A stretch of 64,000 bases of DNA from Aurantiochytrium sp. KH105. Its lineage: Eukaryota; Sar; Bigyra; Thraustochytrida; Thraustochytriidae. The notes under the pieces were generated by a model. It ran no database searches, was not told where the DNA came from, and saw nothing but the letters and a program-made list of their open reading frames with translations. The stretch covers positions 127,399 to 191,398 of the forward strand of contig BGKB01000030.1 of the NCBI GenBank assembly GCA_003116975.1, given 5' to 3'. The translations under genes were made by a program, and so were the position numbers. Of this stretch, positions 30,245-40,619 are shown in pieces (position 1 is the stretch's first letter; the number at the start of each line of letters is the position of its first letter).

Positions 30245-31442
30245 GATTCGGCTTGCTTTGCAGTTGCGGCGCGGCGCGGCGCGGTCAATTCTTCGCGGGG
30301 GAGGCCGTGCCGTTTACACTGTCTCGCCGCATCATCAGCGTCGGATTTGTCGAGCCTAAATCATTCAGAGAGAAGCGCGAGGAAAAAGACGTCGAAAGAT
30401 TGTGACCGCAAGCAATCTAAAGCAACCTCGCGAATCTTGCTTTCTGGGCATCATTCCAATCGAACATTGCCATCCTATGTAGTTTTTCACAAATATTGCA
30501 GACTAATCAAAACATATATGTTCCTTTTTCGCAAGTTTTCCAAGTGTTCAGTTCAGGCCATGCGCAGGAAAGACCTCGTGGGCTTCCGTAAGACAACATC
30601 GTATATGTTGATTTGTTTTGGCGAGGCTCCTTGCTCCAAAAACAAACAATTAAGTTTCGTAATAAGACGAGGCAAACGAATACGAAAACCGAAACCGAGG
30701 CACCTCCCAATCACTGTTGTCCTCCTCGCTCACTTTGATCTTTTCTCACGTTTTCGCCTCGACTCAATCTAGTGCCTCATCGCACATGCTTTCCATCTGT
30801 CTCGACTCTTTGAGCCAACCGAGAATTTTGTCACGAACAAACAAATCACAGTAAATTGCCTAAGTGGCAGCCTAAGACAAAGCAAGTCACCTTGGGACAT
30901 TCAACATTGCTCGTTCTTCGCCTTAACAGTGAATGCTCGTCACTGTGAACTTCTTAGTAACGGGCCGGGCGGACGAAAGCATCTTGACCACCTCCCCACA
31001 GTGTTTGGCTGCGGGAAATCCGGGCGATTGGTCTAGCTGCAGGCGCCTGCAAATGTCTCGGGACACACGCGTGAACCCGGGCTTCTCGGGGGCGCATGTT
31101 CGACCAAGTACCGTGCCGCGCCGTCCGAAAAAGCGTCGGTGATACGCTGCTTAGCGTGAGAGCGCGGGAGATGGTCTGTACCCCGGACAGGAAAAGGCCC
31201 CGGGGTCCCACGTTCGCGTCCGCGCCCCGACCTGTCCAAGCAGAAGCTCAAGCCTCGCTCACGCCCGCAAGGCTAGCAAGCAAAGCGCACTCGGAAGGCG
31301 GCTCTAGGTGCTAGTGGTGCTAGTGGTGGCGGTGCTACTGCTGCTATTCTTCTTTTTAGATCGTCAAAACGTAGACCTTGTGCGCTGCTGGAAAATCAAG
31401 CACCCAAGACAACGAACGCGAGCAAGCATCTGACCTCGTCTC
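30245..31442. other. Intergenic region, five-module gene to RhoGAP gene
   Basis: 1.2 kb between two plus-strand genes, AT-richer in the first 700 bp. It should contain the 3' UTR of the first gene and the promoter of the second. A GTGCTA-type iteration lies near 31308-31340. No gene is supported. Confidence 0.55.
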
Positions 31443-32612
31443 ATGTCGGATCCACTCGACATTGTTCGGGGCAGCACGGGCGTCGGCGCCGATGTTCGGC
31501 GCGAAAGCGGAAATATGCCCAAGCGCAAAGCGTCCGCAATTTTTGGCCATCGTCTGCACTTCTGGGGCGCGACCAGCACCGATCCGAAGCGTGCGAATAC
31601 TGGTCTTGACGAGAGCTCCGACGATGACATGCTCCAGGATGAAGACCTTGCGGACAATAATACGCAAGTCGTGGCAAACAAGCCCAGCAAGAGATGGAGC
31701 TTGCGAGCGACTCGACTTCCAAGTCTCGCTGACGCGGTCCATGGCAGCAGAAGCTGCGATAATCTCTCTGGGATCGATCCCACCGATGACGCCGCGAACG
31801 TGAGCATATTTATGCCGCCCGTGATCTGCGAGTGCGTGCTCTATCTCAAAGCGCACGGCTTGCAAACCCAAGGAATCTTTCGTATACCCGGAGAAAATAG
31901 CCGCGTCAAGGCACTCGCCGAGGCGTACGCTCGTGGCCAAAAAGGATTGCTCGAGGAAAATCCAAGTGTCTCCGTACACGATGTTGCCACACTCCTCAAA
32001 ACCAGTATTCGCAACCTGCCCGAGCCCCTTGTACCGTTTCACGTTTACAAAAAGTTCCTTCGTGCCATGCGCAAATTCGAAGACGGGGGCTTCAAGCCGT
32101 CCGGACATAGTGCCTTTGGCGCCAGCGCAAACGGTCCTGGACATGCAAATAATCTCGCCACAAAACGAACTTCATTCTTCGCGCGGCATTTGCGTTCAGA
32201 CACGGGCTCTAGCATCACCTCGGTGGGCGGATTGAGCAACGTCACGACGGAGGGCAGCTTTGCCTCGTCGCAAACGCTCGTGGACGACCCGCATGTGGCC
32301 CGCCGCGCCCGTGTCATCTGCGAAGTGGCTCTTACGCTACCTTTGCGGCAGTGCCAGTGTTTATCTATGGTTCTCAATCTCTTGTACATTGTCAGTGAGT
32401 TGGCCGCTGAGAATAAGATGACCACGCAGGCCTTGGCCGTAGTCTTTGCGCCAACGCTCATGCATACTCCGGACAATGTGCCTCCAGAGACAGTTTTGCG
32501 CGACATGCCGATCGCCATCGCAGCCACAAAGGTTCTCATCGAGAATGCCGAAGCGTTGCCCCATCCTGATCCATATCTCATGAATCGCATCTCCTCCGCA
32601 ATGGTTGCTTGA
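31443..32612 (+). CDS. RhoGAP-domain protein
   Basis: 389 residues, intronless, from an ATG. The N-terminal 115 residues are polar and disordered. The RhoGAP domain starts near residue 120: IFMPPVICECVLYLKAHGLQ, then the arginine finger in TQGIFRIPGENSRVK (usual GIFRxSG), LLKTSIRNLPEPLVPF and, near the end, LNLLYIVSELAAENKMTTQALAVVFAPTLM, which is the conserved NKM and VFxPxLM segment. Between YKKFLRAMRKF and VICEVALTLPLRQC, about 85 residues of Ser/Gly/Ala-rich sequence are inserted where RhoGAP domains normally have a short loop. Family role: stimulation of GTP hydrolysis by Rho/Rac/Cdc42 GTPases, controlling actin and membrane dynamics. No lipid-binding domain is visible. Confidence 0.9.
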   Translation: MSDPLDIVRGSTGVGADVRRESGNMPKRKASAIFGHRLHFWGATSTDPKRANTGLDESSDDDMLQDEDLADNNTQVVANKPSKRWSLRATRLPSLADAVHGSRSCDNLSGIDPTDDAANVSIFMPPVICECVLYLKAHGLQTQGIFRIPGENSRVKALAEAYARGQKGLLEENPSVSVHDVATLLKTSIRNLPEPLVPFHVYKKFLRAMRKFEDGGFKPSGHSAFGASANGPGHANNLATKRTSFFARHLRSDTGSSITSVGGLSNVTTEGSFASSQTLVDDPHVARRARVICEVALTLPLRQCQCLSMVLNLLYIVSELAAENKMTTQALAVVFAPTLMHTPDNVPPETVLRDMPIAIAATKVLIENAEALPHPDPYLMNRISSAMVA

Positions 32613-33177
32613 GTGACATAGAAGGGGGAACCCAATAGCCTACACATCATAAAGGACTTTTTTTTAAAACCCAAATAACGAACATTTTGCCGAGTGCAGC
32701 TGGTTGCTCTTTCGCGTCGTGCGCTTTTATTCTACCCGCAACATCGGTCGAGAGCAAGCAAGAACCTTTCCATGGCCTGATACTAGTGGCAGCGAAGAAG
32801 CAAGGTAATACAAGCTCGACACATCGATCGAAGACAGACGGTTTTTGTAACAGATTGGTATTGTCAATACCTGGCTGGCTGAACAAGCTTCGAGTCAGCA
32901 GGCATCCCATGATCGAGATGACGCGCCATGTCTACGCAGATATGAAAAGCTCTCGTCCGGCTGGGCCGAGTCCGTCTCGACTTCTATACATAATAAACAT
33001 CGGTATACATTGATGACTTCGTGACCTGGTCATCGCCAAATCCGAAGCTCTCGATTTTTACGCGGCCGGTGGCGAGCCGTGTGGCGACGGGGCGCACCTG
33101 TCGCGGAGTGGAAACGTAGAAGCGGACGGAGTGGCGAGGAGCGGGGAGCGCCGTCGGCTCTTGACGCCAAGAGCAGC
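32613..33177. other. Intergenic region, RhoGAP to RCE1
   Basis: 565 bp between two plus-strand genes, with no feature beyond a TACATAATAAACAT AT-rich patch near 32987-33000 in the RCE1 upstream region. Confidence 0.5.
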
Positions 33178-34176
33178 ATGTGGCTCGAGGCGAGCTCCGC
33201 CGGGGCACTTCTCGGCTGCGCAAGTCTCGCGACCATCTTCGTGGGCAGGTAGGTTGGCCAGGCGCAGCTACGCCGGCGCAAGCAGAGCCAGAGCGGCAGA
33301 GGGTGACGGGATGGCTAACGGGACGGGAATGGCAATAACACGCATAGTCTTTACCTGGCGCCTGCCTCTGTGCGGCACCGTGGCCACGATGACGAAGTGC
33401 AAATCAAGTGGAGGTTGCGCTCAACGGCAATCACGTGCATCCTCTCCCCGCTCGCCCTACTTTTCTGGAAAGTCTCTGCGGAGGACGGCAACTACGGTAG
33501 CACAGGCCCAAGTTTGTTTCACTGGATTGGCGTGCGCACGGCCGGCCTTGTTAACGCAACAATTTTGCCCTTGTCCCTCGTCATTGTGCTCTTTACGGGC
33601 CCGCTCGTCGACATGTACCTGATCTTTAATCGTGCCAGGGCTACGGGACAAATTGAGAAGTTTACGTTTGACCAATTCTTCCCCAACTGCCCAGAAAACC
33701 CAGTGGTACAGATTCGTAACCTCATCGCTGCGCCATTTGCGGAGGAACTCGTTTTTCGGTGCTGTATGGGCGCTCTGCTCAAGGCGGCAAACTGGCGACA
33801 CGCTTTTATCATCGGCTTTGCCCCTCTTTTCTTTGGCGTTGCGCACTTACATCACTGCCATGGGATGATCAAGGAAGGCATGCCAGCGAAACGGGCCATC
33901 ATTATATCTCTTGTGCAAATGACATACACGACGCTTTTCGGCGCGCTTGAAATGTTCTTTTTCTTGCGAACTGGACATTTGATCAGCGTCTTCCTCATTC
34001 ACAGCTGGTGCAACCTTCTTGGTCTTCCGCCGCTTGGCTTCCTCGGCAAGACTCATCCGAATCATGAGCACGCCGCATTCATCATTTTTGGCTACATATC
34101 TGGGATTTTCATCTTTGTCATGGGGCTTGGCCCTTTGACAAGTCCAGAACTTTACAAGAACCAAATTTATAGCTGA
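33178..34176 (+). CDS. RCE1: CAAX prenyl protease 2 (Rce1), two exons
   Basis: Exon 1 is 33178-33248 and exon 2 is 33348-34176. The 99-nt intron starts GTAGGT and ends GCATAG, and the split Ser codon restores FVGSLYLAPASVRHRG, matching the VGSLY segment of animal Rce1. The protein is 299 residues with several membrane segments. Catalytic features of the CPBP/ABI family are present: EELVFRCC (EExxxR), FFGVAHLHH with the second-motif His, and the HSWCN box. Family role: an ER-membrane endoprotease that removes the -AAX tripeptide from farnesylated or geranylgeranylated CAAX proteins such as Ras and Rho, before carboxyl methylation. Without exon 1 the protein would lack its first transmembrane helix. 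Confidence 0.93.
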
Positions 34177-34400
34177 TTTCAACTCTGTCACTGCGTTCGC
34201 AATGTGTAGGTCGGGCCACCGTTTTGCAAGACCGGCCCCGTTGGTCTCCTTTACCTTGCTCGCCCACGCAGCAGGTCGATAGCTTTCGTTTCCTTCCAAA
34301 AATAAGAGTAAACAATCTGCTACTCATGCGCGGGTCGTGTGATGATCGAGCGTGAAATCATGCGGTCTCGTGGTTATTTACATTGCTTACTTTTTCTCGT

Positions 34401-35864
34401 TTATGCAGCGGAGGGAAGCGTCGAATCCAGCTCACAATTCTCTATAGATGTCACGTAATTGCTGGGGAAAAGCCCACAAGCTCCGTCGTTGACCCGTTCG
34501 CCCGTCCACCAGCCGCATGGGTCCTTTTGAATGACACGAACAACGTCACCGGCTGCCAGTGCAATCATGTCATCCTGCATGGGCTCGAATGCAAAGCTGG
34601 CTTGTACGAGTTCGCCTTCCGGCTGAGCCTGTTCGGATGCCTCGTTCTCAATCTCATTCTGGACGTCAGCTCTCTGGCTCGCCAAATCGCTTTCACTGGG
34701 ATCTCGGTTCTCGGAATGATCAGCCTTCGGCAAGTTAGTCGTCGCCCCTGAGCTTCTTGTATCCGCAGAGGCTGGCGCAGGCTTTACCCCGGCGGGAGGC
34801 AGCGAAGACCTCGAAGGAATGACGCCGAGCGCGACCATGGAGCCTCCTGTAGACCCGCGCCGTTCGCGCACACTTTTGTCGAGCTTCTCGCTCTCGAAGC
34901 GAACGAAATCTTCGAATTGAATGTCGGGCGCCACTCCGCCAGTCAAGGCCTCGACAAAGCCTGCAAGATCGCGATCCGCCTCGATTTGACCGGCCGTCTT
35001 GTCCAGGTCGCCGAGCAAACTGCGCATGTACTCGGCTTGTTCAATGTGCACTTGGGCGACGCGTGCGAGGGTGGAGCGGATGCGTAAGGCTCGAATTCGC
35101 TCGAGGGCCTGGAACTCTTTGGCGAGTTTCTCCTTTGCAGCGCGATGCCGTTCCTGAGCGCGTCGCGTCTCGTGCACGACCTGTTTGTGCATGCGCTCGG
35201 CTTGAAAGCAGGCATCAATCTGCTCGGCTGCCTTGGTTTGCAACTTGAGAATCTCCGCTGGGCTCCGTTGCAAGTCTGTGCGGTCGCGTTGCTCAATGAG
35301 CTTTTCTGCTTCCCGGCATGCTTTAAAGTATTTGTTCCGCGACCGCTGCAAAATGTAACGCTGCGCCTGAAGCTGCTTGTCGAGGCGGGTGTTATCAGCG
35401 ACAAGCTGTTTCTGTGCCTTTTTCTGATCGGCGCGAAATGGGCCCAGCTTCTTGCCCAGAGTGGCGTATTCGTGAGCCATGACAACGCGGCTCTTGATGA
35501 GGTTGTCGACAAAGACGCAGCCAAAGGATACAAGCGCATTTTCCAACGTCGATTCTGGCGCAGAAGTTGCTCCTTTTTGTTGCTGAGTGTTCTTCGACTT
35601 TTGCTGCGTCAGAGGGTTCTTTTTCCGGTAGAGCCCGAGACTCTGCGCATGCTGCTCTTCAAGCTGAGCAGCTTGCGAAAAGGTGCCAGCCAGTGCTTTG
35701 AGGGATGCCACCCGAGCGTTAGCCTGCGCGATGCAGGTGTCCACATCGGCCCATAGGAGCGCGTAGTCTCCCTCGCATTTGGATTCCGCCACGGTTTCCT
35801 CGTCCGTTTTCTCCTCTTTCTCAGCGACAATCTGTTGCTGCTGTTGCTGGGGCTCGGCCTCCAT
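34401..35864 (-). CDS. F-BAR and SH3 domain protein
   Basis: 487 residues, starting at the ATG 35862-35864 (MEAEPQQQQQQ); the frame extends upstream only to a GTG. An acidic/Gln-rich N terminus precedes a long helical region (residues about 30-330) with the F-BAR layout: YALLWADVDTCIAQANARVA, EEQHAQSLGLYRKKN, VVMAHEYATLGKKLGPFRAD and many Lys/Arg heptads (ETRRAQERHRAAKEKLAKEF). The middle, about residues 330-415, is disordered. Residues about 425-480 form an SH3 domain: VQASFAFEPMQDDMIAL, GWWTGE and GLFPSNYV. Family role: membrane-curving adaptors of endocytosis and actin nucleation (CIP4/syndapin/PSTPIP-like). The partner is unknown. The gene converges with RCE1, 224 bp between stops. Confidence 0.88.
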   Translation of the reverse strand: MEAEPQQQQQQIVAEKEEKTDEETVAESKCEGDYALLWADVDTCIAQANARVASLKALAGTFSQAAQLEEQHAQSLGLYRKKNPLTQQKSKNTQQQKGATSAPESTLENALVSFGCVFVDNLIKSRVVMAHEYATLGKKLGPFRADQKKAQKQLVADNTRLDKQLQAQRYILQRSRNKYFKACREAEKLIEQRDRTDLQRSPAEILKLQTKAAEQIDACFQAERMHKQVVHETRRAQERHRAAKEKLAKEFQALERIRALRIRSTLARVAQVHIEQAEYMRSLLGDLDKTAGQIEADRDLAGFVEALTGGVAPDIQFEDFVRFESEKLDKSVRERRGSTGGSMVALGVIPSRSSLPPAGVKPAPASADTRSSGATTNLPKADHSENRDPSESDLASQRADVQNEIENEASEQAQPEGELVQASFAFEPMQDDMIALAAGDVVRVIQKDPCGWWTGERVNDGACGLFPSNYVTSIENCELDSTLPSAA

Positions 35865-36839
35865 AGTCCTTGGCTTCTTTTGCCTGCGCCTTCTCCCTCT
35901 CGCCTTTTCTCTCACACACTCTTACTGTCGCTCTCGCGGCGTCCGCGATTCCGAGACCTTTTGTTTTCTCTGATTCGTCGACTGCTCTCGAACGATGGCA
36001 TCTTCGAGCGAGCGACGGAAACTCATGGGCCAACTGTATGTATGCCAGGCCCTGCGGGCGGGGACCGATCGCGCAAGAGTCCGATGGAGGCAGCCGCAGA
36101 ATTTTTCGCTCAGCCATGCGCCCACGCGCATTCGAAGAGTCCCCAACAACCCCACAGTCATGGTCTGGGAGCTTGGCGAAGGAGACTCAGTAAAGAATGG
36201 AAAAAAAAAGCCGTACGACGATGGCCAACCGGGGGGCGGTCGGCGTGCCCCAGGCCAGCGTACGGCATATGGCTCCGATGCTCTCGTGTTAGCTCACGGC
36301 TAGGCCCATCTCTTGCCAAGGACATTTCTTCGTTTGTCTCTTTCTCTTTCGTGGCCCCACCAAAAATGGTGAAGAATGATACGAAAATAAGAAAATAAAT
36401 TGATTCCATTTCATGATTTAGAAAATGGGAAGGCAGGGGCGGTAAACTTATACCGCGTCAAGTCCGGCGATAGCAGAGCAATCTGCATGGATGGTGGGTT
36501 GTGTGCTTTGTCCATGCTGGCGATTTACGTATACATGAGTGCAAATTGACAGGCGTGGTGTGTAGAAAATAAAAAAGAGAAATGCAATGCGGCCGCTCTC
36601 CCTGGCTCTTCTCTTTGGTTTGAGGGGAAGACGAGGGAAGAAGGGCGTGCGCACGTGTGTATGTGTGTGGTTGCGTGCATGTACATTTGCTTCCTCCGTG
36701 ATTGCAAGAGAAAACAAGGGCACGATTGCACGGTGCGTGGGCTGTCCTTTGGAACAAAAGAATTGCTCGGCTTCGCGCTCTCTCCTTTTCTCCTTTTCTC
36801 GTTGTTCGCTCTTTCTCATTCTCTCTCTGTCTCTCTCTT
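35865..36839. promoter_or_regulatory. F-BAR upstream region and TLDc 3' flank
   Basis: 975 bp between two minus-strand genes. Its right part, T/C-rich on the plus strand, lies just past the TLDc stop. At 35995 there is a well-placed plus-strand ATG with a splice donor 41 nt later (see findings), suggesting a possible small divergent gene. Otherwise no feature is supported. Confidence 0.45.
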
Positions 36840-37838
36840 TCAGCATGGAAGCAGCACCCAGGCCTCGAGGGCAAGGATATCAAAGAATCGATCCTTGCAA
36901 AGCGAGGTAGCAAGGCCGAAACGCCGACTCGCCGAGGACCCACCCTGAGAAAGGTCGGCATCAAGCCAGAAGCCATCTTCTGCGAAGCTGATGTGGCCCG
37001 CGCATGTCTTTACAAAAACAGCGTTTGGGTCCAGAGGACGGTAAATTTGAGTTGAAGGGATGATGTGACGTGGCTCGCTGGACGTTGCGTAATTGTGATG
37101 GTGACGCCCACGCGCAGCGTTGCGATGGCCCAGCAGCTTGGGCTTCATGAGCGAGCTGCATGCCGTGGCGGGAAGCGAAAAGAGAAAAGATTCGGAAGAC
37201 CCAAACGAGACGCTCGTGCCAGGCGAGGTGGGTCCCGCACGCCATCCTTGGCCGGGGCATGCGACGCAAGCACCCACGAGTGTGCCATCGTTCACGCGAA
37301 CAACAACGACAGCCGCTTGGCTGCCGGCCAGACGCTGGTTCAGCTTCTTCAACGACGATCCTGCATAGCTGAGGCAATACGACTTTTGCCATGCGCATTC
37401 CCGCAAATGACGCGGAAGCGCCCTGCGCAGCTCGGCCAGGTGGATGGGCTGCAGAAGAGACGCATGCCGGCTCGCCACGATCATCGGCGGCGTGTGCGGC
37501 AGGGGCGATTCGTCGCCGCGCTGCAAGGCGTCCTCGTAGAGGCTCCGCGTCGACGCCGGCTGCAGCGAGAGCCGCCGCTTCGACGTGGGTCGCGTGGGAC
37601 CGTCCAGCATGGCCGCTGCGCTCTCGCTCCGCGCGGGCGCCTCGGGGTCCGGCTCCGCGCCATCTCGCCCCCAGCGCGAAGCCTCATTCACGCCGCGAGC
37701 CTCGCCGTCGCTCTCGGCGTCGCCCTCGCCCTCGCCCTCGTCTTGGGCGTGGACCTGCGCGTACTGCGTGTGCCACTGCCAGCCCGAGCTCGTGTCCTGC
37801 CACTCGTCCTCGCAGCACTTGCAGAACACGCCGCCCAT
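36840..37838 (-). CDS. TLDc-domain protein with N-terminal myristoylation/palmitoylation motif
   Basis: 332 residues from the ATG at 37836-37838; the longer open frame upstream runs through a GCGAC repeat and has no better start. The N terminus MGGVFCKCCEDEW has Gly2 and nearby Cys, the usual dual-acylation signal, predicting a membrane-tethered protein. The TLDc domain occupies the C-terminal two-thirds: AWQKSYCLSYAGSSLKKLNQ, VVVVRVNDGTLVGACVACP, FGSSESFLFSLPA, PNAVFVKTCAGHISF, GFWLDADLSQGGSS and the closing FFDILALEAWVLL. Family knowledge: TLDc proteins (OXR1, NCOA7, TLDC1/mEAK7) bind the V-ATPase and protect against oxidative stress. About 40 residues of Pro/Ser-rich sequence are inserted within the domain. 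The gene is downstream, on the same strand, of a 2.8 kb gene-poor stretch. Confidence 0.87.
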   Translation of the reverse strand: MGGVFCKCCEDEWQDTSSGWQWHTQYAQVHAQDEGEGEGDAESDGEARGVNEASRWGRDGAEPDPEAPARSESAAAMLDGPTRPTSKRRLSLQPASTRSLYEDALQRGDESPLPHTPPMIVASRHASLLQPIHLAELRRALPRHLRECAWQKSYCLSYAGSSLKKLNQRLAGSQAAVVVVRVNDGTLVGACVACPGQGWRAGPTSPGTSVSFGSSESFLFSLPATACSSLMKPKLLGHRNAARGRHHHNYATSSEPRHIIPSTQIYRPLDPNAVFVKTCAGHISFAEDGFWLDADLSQGGSSASRRFGLATSLCKDRFFDILALEAWVLLPC

Positions 37839-37963
37839 CGCGGCCGCCCTCTGCGGCGCCTCCGCGCGCGCGAGCTGTCCGCGTCGCGCGTTTGTTTGCT
37901 CGCCGTCGCGTCGGAGTCGCGGCGGCGAGGCGCAAGCCGGCCGTCCGGGCCGATCTTGGCCTC

Positions 37964-38047
37964 GATGCCGCGCGATGCGACGCGATGCCGCGCGATGCGA
38001 CGCGACGCGACGCGACGCGACGCGACGCGACGCGACGCGATGCGATG
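37964..38047. repeat. (GCGAC)n/(GCGAT)n array
   Basis: An interrupted array of pentanucleotide units with CCGC interspersions, in the leader of the TLDc gene. It causes Arg-Asp-Ala-Thr periodicity in several frames. Confidence 0.93.
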
Positions 38048-39100
38048 CCGCCGCCGCTGGCCGCCGCCGCGCCTGCTGCTGCTGCTGCTGCGCGCGGCCG
38101 ACGGCGCCGCCCTCGGGCGCTGGCCGGCACCGCGGCCTCGTCTCCTTCGGGTTCTGCTCTGCGCTGCTTGCTACAGTACCCAAGGCCTGTTGTGCTGCGA
38201 GGAGAAGCGCTTTTTCCGGGCCCGGCTCGCGGGCGAAAGCCTAGGCCGCCCTATACGCCAGCTAGCGGAAACCCGTCCGTCCGCGCGCGGCCCCGAGGCC
38301 TTCGATCTTCTCTTCTGCATCGACAGCGACATCATCTTCGGCATTGGCGCCGCGCGAGAAGACCGGGGCGAGGATGTGAAGCGGTGGCGATGGACGGGAC
38401 GTGCGAGGCGCGGAGACCGAGATCGCGCGCCACCGGTGGCGGCCGGCCTGCGCGAGGGTTGGTTATCGTGCCGTCAGTGCGGGGGAGGGGCGGTTTGGTT
38501 TCCCGGGACGGGTTTGGGACGTATACCGCAGCTTGGCCATCGAGGATGATGATGAAGATGATGGTGATGATGATGATGATGAACGGCCAGTGAACAAACG
38601 ACCAACGAACGAACGAACGAACGAACGCCACGCGCCTCCGCCGCCGAGAAGGCCAATGTTAGTGTCGCTGATGCGACTCGCCTTCCCTGCATCCAACCGC
38701 GTCAGGCAGCCGGAACGCTCAACATGCACCCGGGCCGACCAGGAGACCAGCGGCGAAAAAAAATCACAGTCGCGTGGAGGCCGAGATGCGACGCGAAGCA
38801 AGAGGAACTCGATGGTAGGAGAAGCCAGCGCTACGAATGGCCAATGGTGGTTGGTTGGTCGGTTGGTCGGTGCGTGCGTGCGTGGTCATTGCCGGGATAC
38901 GTGAGCACGGAGAAGGCTTCTCGGAGGCTAGGCACCAAAGCAAAGTGGCACAAGGAGTCCGACGTTCGCATTCCATGTGGTATAGCAGCTAGCTCTTAAA
39001 ACTGCAGCAGCTGCAGCCGCAGCTGGCAAGCTAGCCAGCGCTGATGGGTAAAAAAAAAAACGGAGCCTCTCGCGGATGCAAGGACATCCGAGTTCTTCGC

Positions 39101-39170
39101 TATGCTGTGCTGTGCTGTGCTGTGCTGTGCTGTGCTGTGCTATGCTGTGCGATACTGTGCGATACTGTGC
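39101..39170. repeat. (TGTGC)n pentanucleotide array with variant units
   Basis: Eight or nine perfect units followed by alternating GATACTGTGC decamers. Confidence 0.93.
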
Positions 39171-40619
39171 TTTGTGGTGGCACGGCGGCGACGGAGAATG
39201 TCGCAGCAGCTAGCTGGCTACGTAGCTTGCTAGCGACCAAGCGATCACGAGCGATTAGCCAAGTGCGGTCGAGAGCCGCCTTTTGCCACGCGCTTGCAAC
39301 GCGCTGAGCTGAGTGGAGCTGGGCTGAGCTTGCTGCACGCACGGCCGCGGCGGCGCGCGCGAGCGCTGCCGCCACCAACGGCCCCGGGTCGCTCAACAGC
39401 GCCCACGATGTCGACGATCGAGCTCGTTGAAATCAGTGGCGGCCCCGGACGAGCTGGGCGTGGCCGCCGACAGTGACTGTGTGGGTGGACGAGCTCAAGT
39501 TGGGACACTTCTTTGAGTACGTATGGCGGGGAAGCTCGTTGTGAAGAGAGGCCGAGGCTTTCGCGTAGCCTCGACTCTCTCTCTCACGTGGAGTCTCTGG
39601 CCCCGGCGAAGCCTCGGCAGGCTCGCTAGGACCAGCTAGGACACGCGCCACCAGCCAGCAGGAGGAATCTATCGTCGCGACGGGATCATGAGTTGATTAG
39701 CCTCAGGCGGGGCGGAGCGGAATCGGAGCGGGCAGCTGCAGCAAGCGGCGAAGCAACGGCTCGACAGCTTCGAAGTCGAAGTGAGTGAGAGGCTCGCGAT
39801 ACGCAACAGGTGGATGAATGCCCGACTTACTTCCTAGCTTGCTTGCTGGTGCATGAAGAAATATAGAAACGAGGCACGGCTTTCGCAATACTAACCGTAA
39901 CTTACGTTGAACGTTTTTTTCGGAGCAGCACTTCGCTCCGTTTGTAATTTTGCTTGTTGATCAAAATTGGTTGATGCGGTACACCAGGCCCTCGCCCATG
40001 AAAACTTTTGTTGCGAGACATTGCGTCAAAAACGCTCAAGGGCAACGGCTCGAATGTTAGGAATACTGAAAGTGAGCCAAGAAAGAAGAGAGAGAGAGAG
40101 AGAGAGAGAGATCAAATGGGTCAACAACATCGTTGATAGGATTTGAGTATGTAATTGCTTTGCGCACTACTACTTACTACCTTTGCAAGCGGAGAAGAAA
40201 GGAAAAGGGGTGGAGCCGTCCGCGCGATGACGCCGGTCGGCGGCTCCAAAGGAAAAGTATTTGCACAGAGCAAGCCTTTCTCGTAAAAGACTCCGAAGAG
40301 GGGGCACCCGATGGTTGGAATTGTATGTTTGCATCAATGCCAGAAGCTCGAAGCTCTCGCGTACACACGGGCTCGAAGGCGCACGCGAGCTTGCTCTCGA
40401 ACGAGCATCCCGGTCTTTTCTTTTGAGTGTGTATATTTTGCTGCGTCAGGGTCTCTCTCACCTTCAATCAATACTAACCTAGCCTGAAAGTGAGCTCGTC
40501 TTCACTAACCCAAACAGAGAGGCCAGGCATGGCGTAAAAGGATGGAAGTGGAAAGAAAGGAGAGGAGAGACCTTCGAATCAATCGACAAACCCAATCAAG
40601 CCAGCAGAGCTGAATTGAC

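Larger units (their letters stand above)
37839..40619. other. Gene-poor, repeat-rich region between importin alpha and TLDc genes
   Basis: 2.8 kb. The left end holds the TLDc promoter/leader with a (GCGAC)n array at 37964-38047; the right end holds the importin alpha 3' flank. Other repeats: (GAT)n at 38544-38581, (AACG)n at 38605-38627, (TGTGC)n at 39101-39170 and (GA)n at 40087-40111. ORFs here show no domain. A plus-strand ATG at 39408 (MSTIELVEISGGPGRAG) ends after 22 codons and is not called. Confidence 0.6.
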
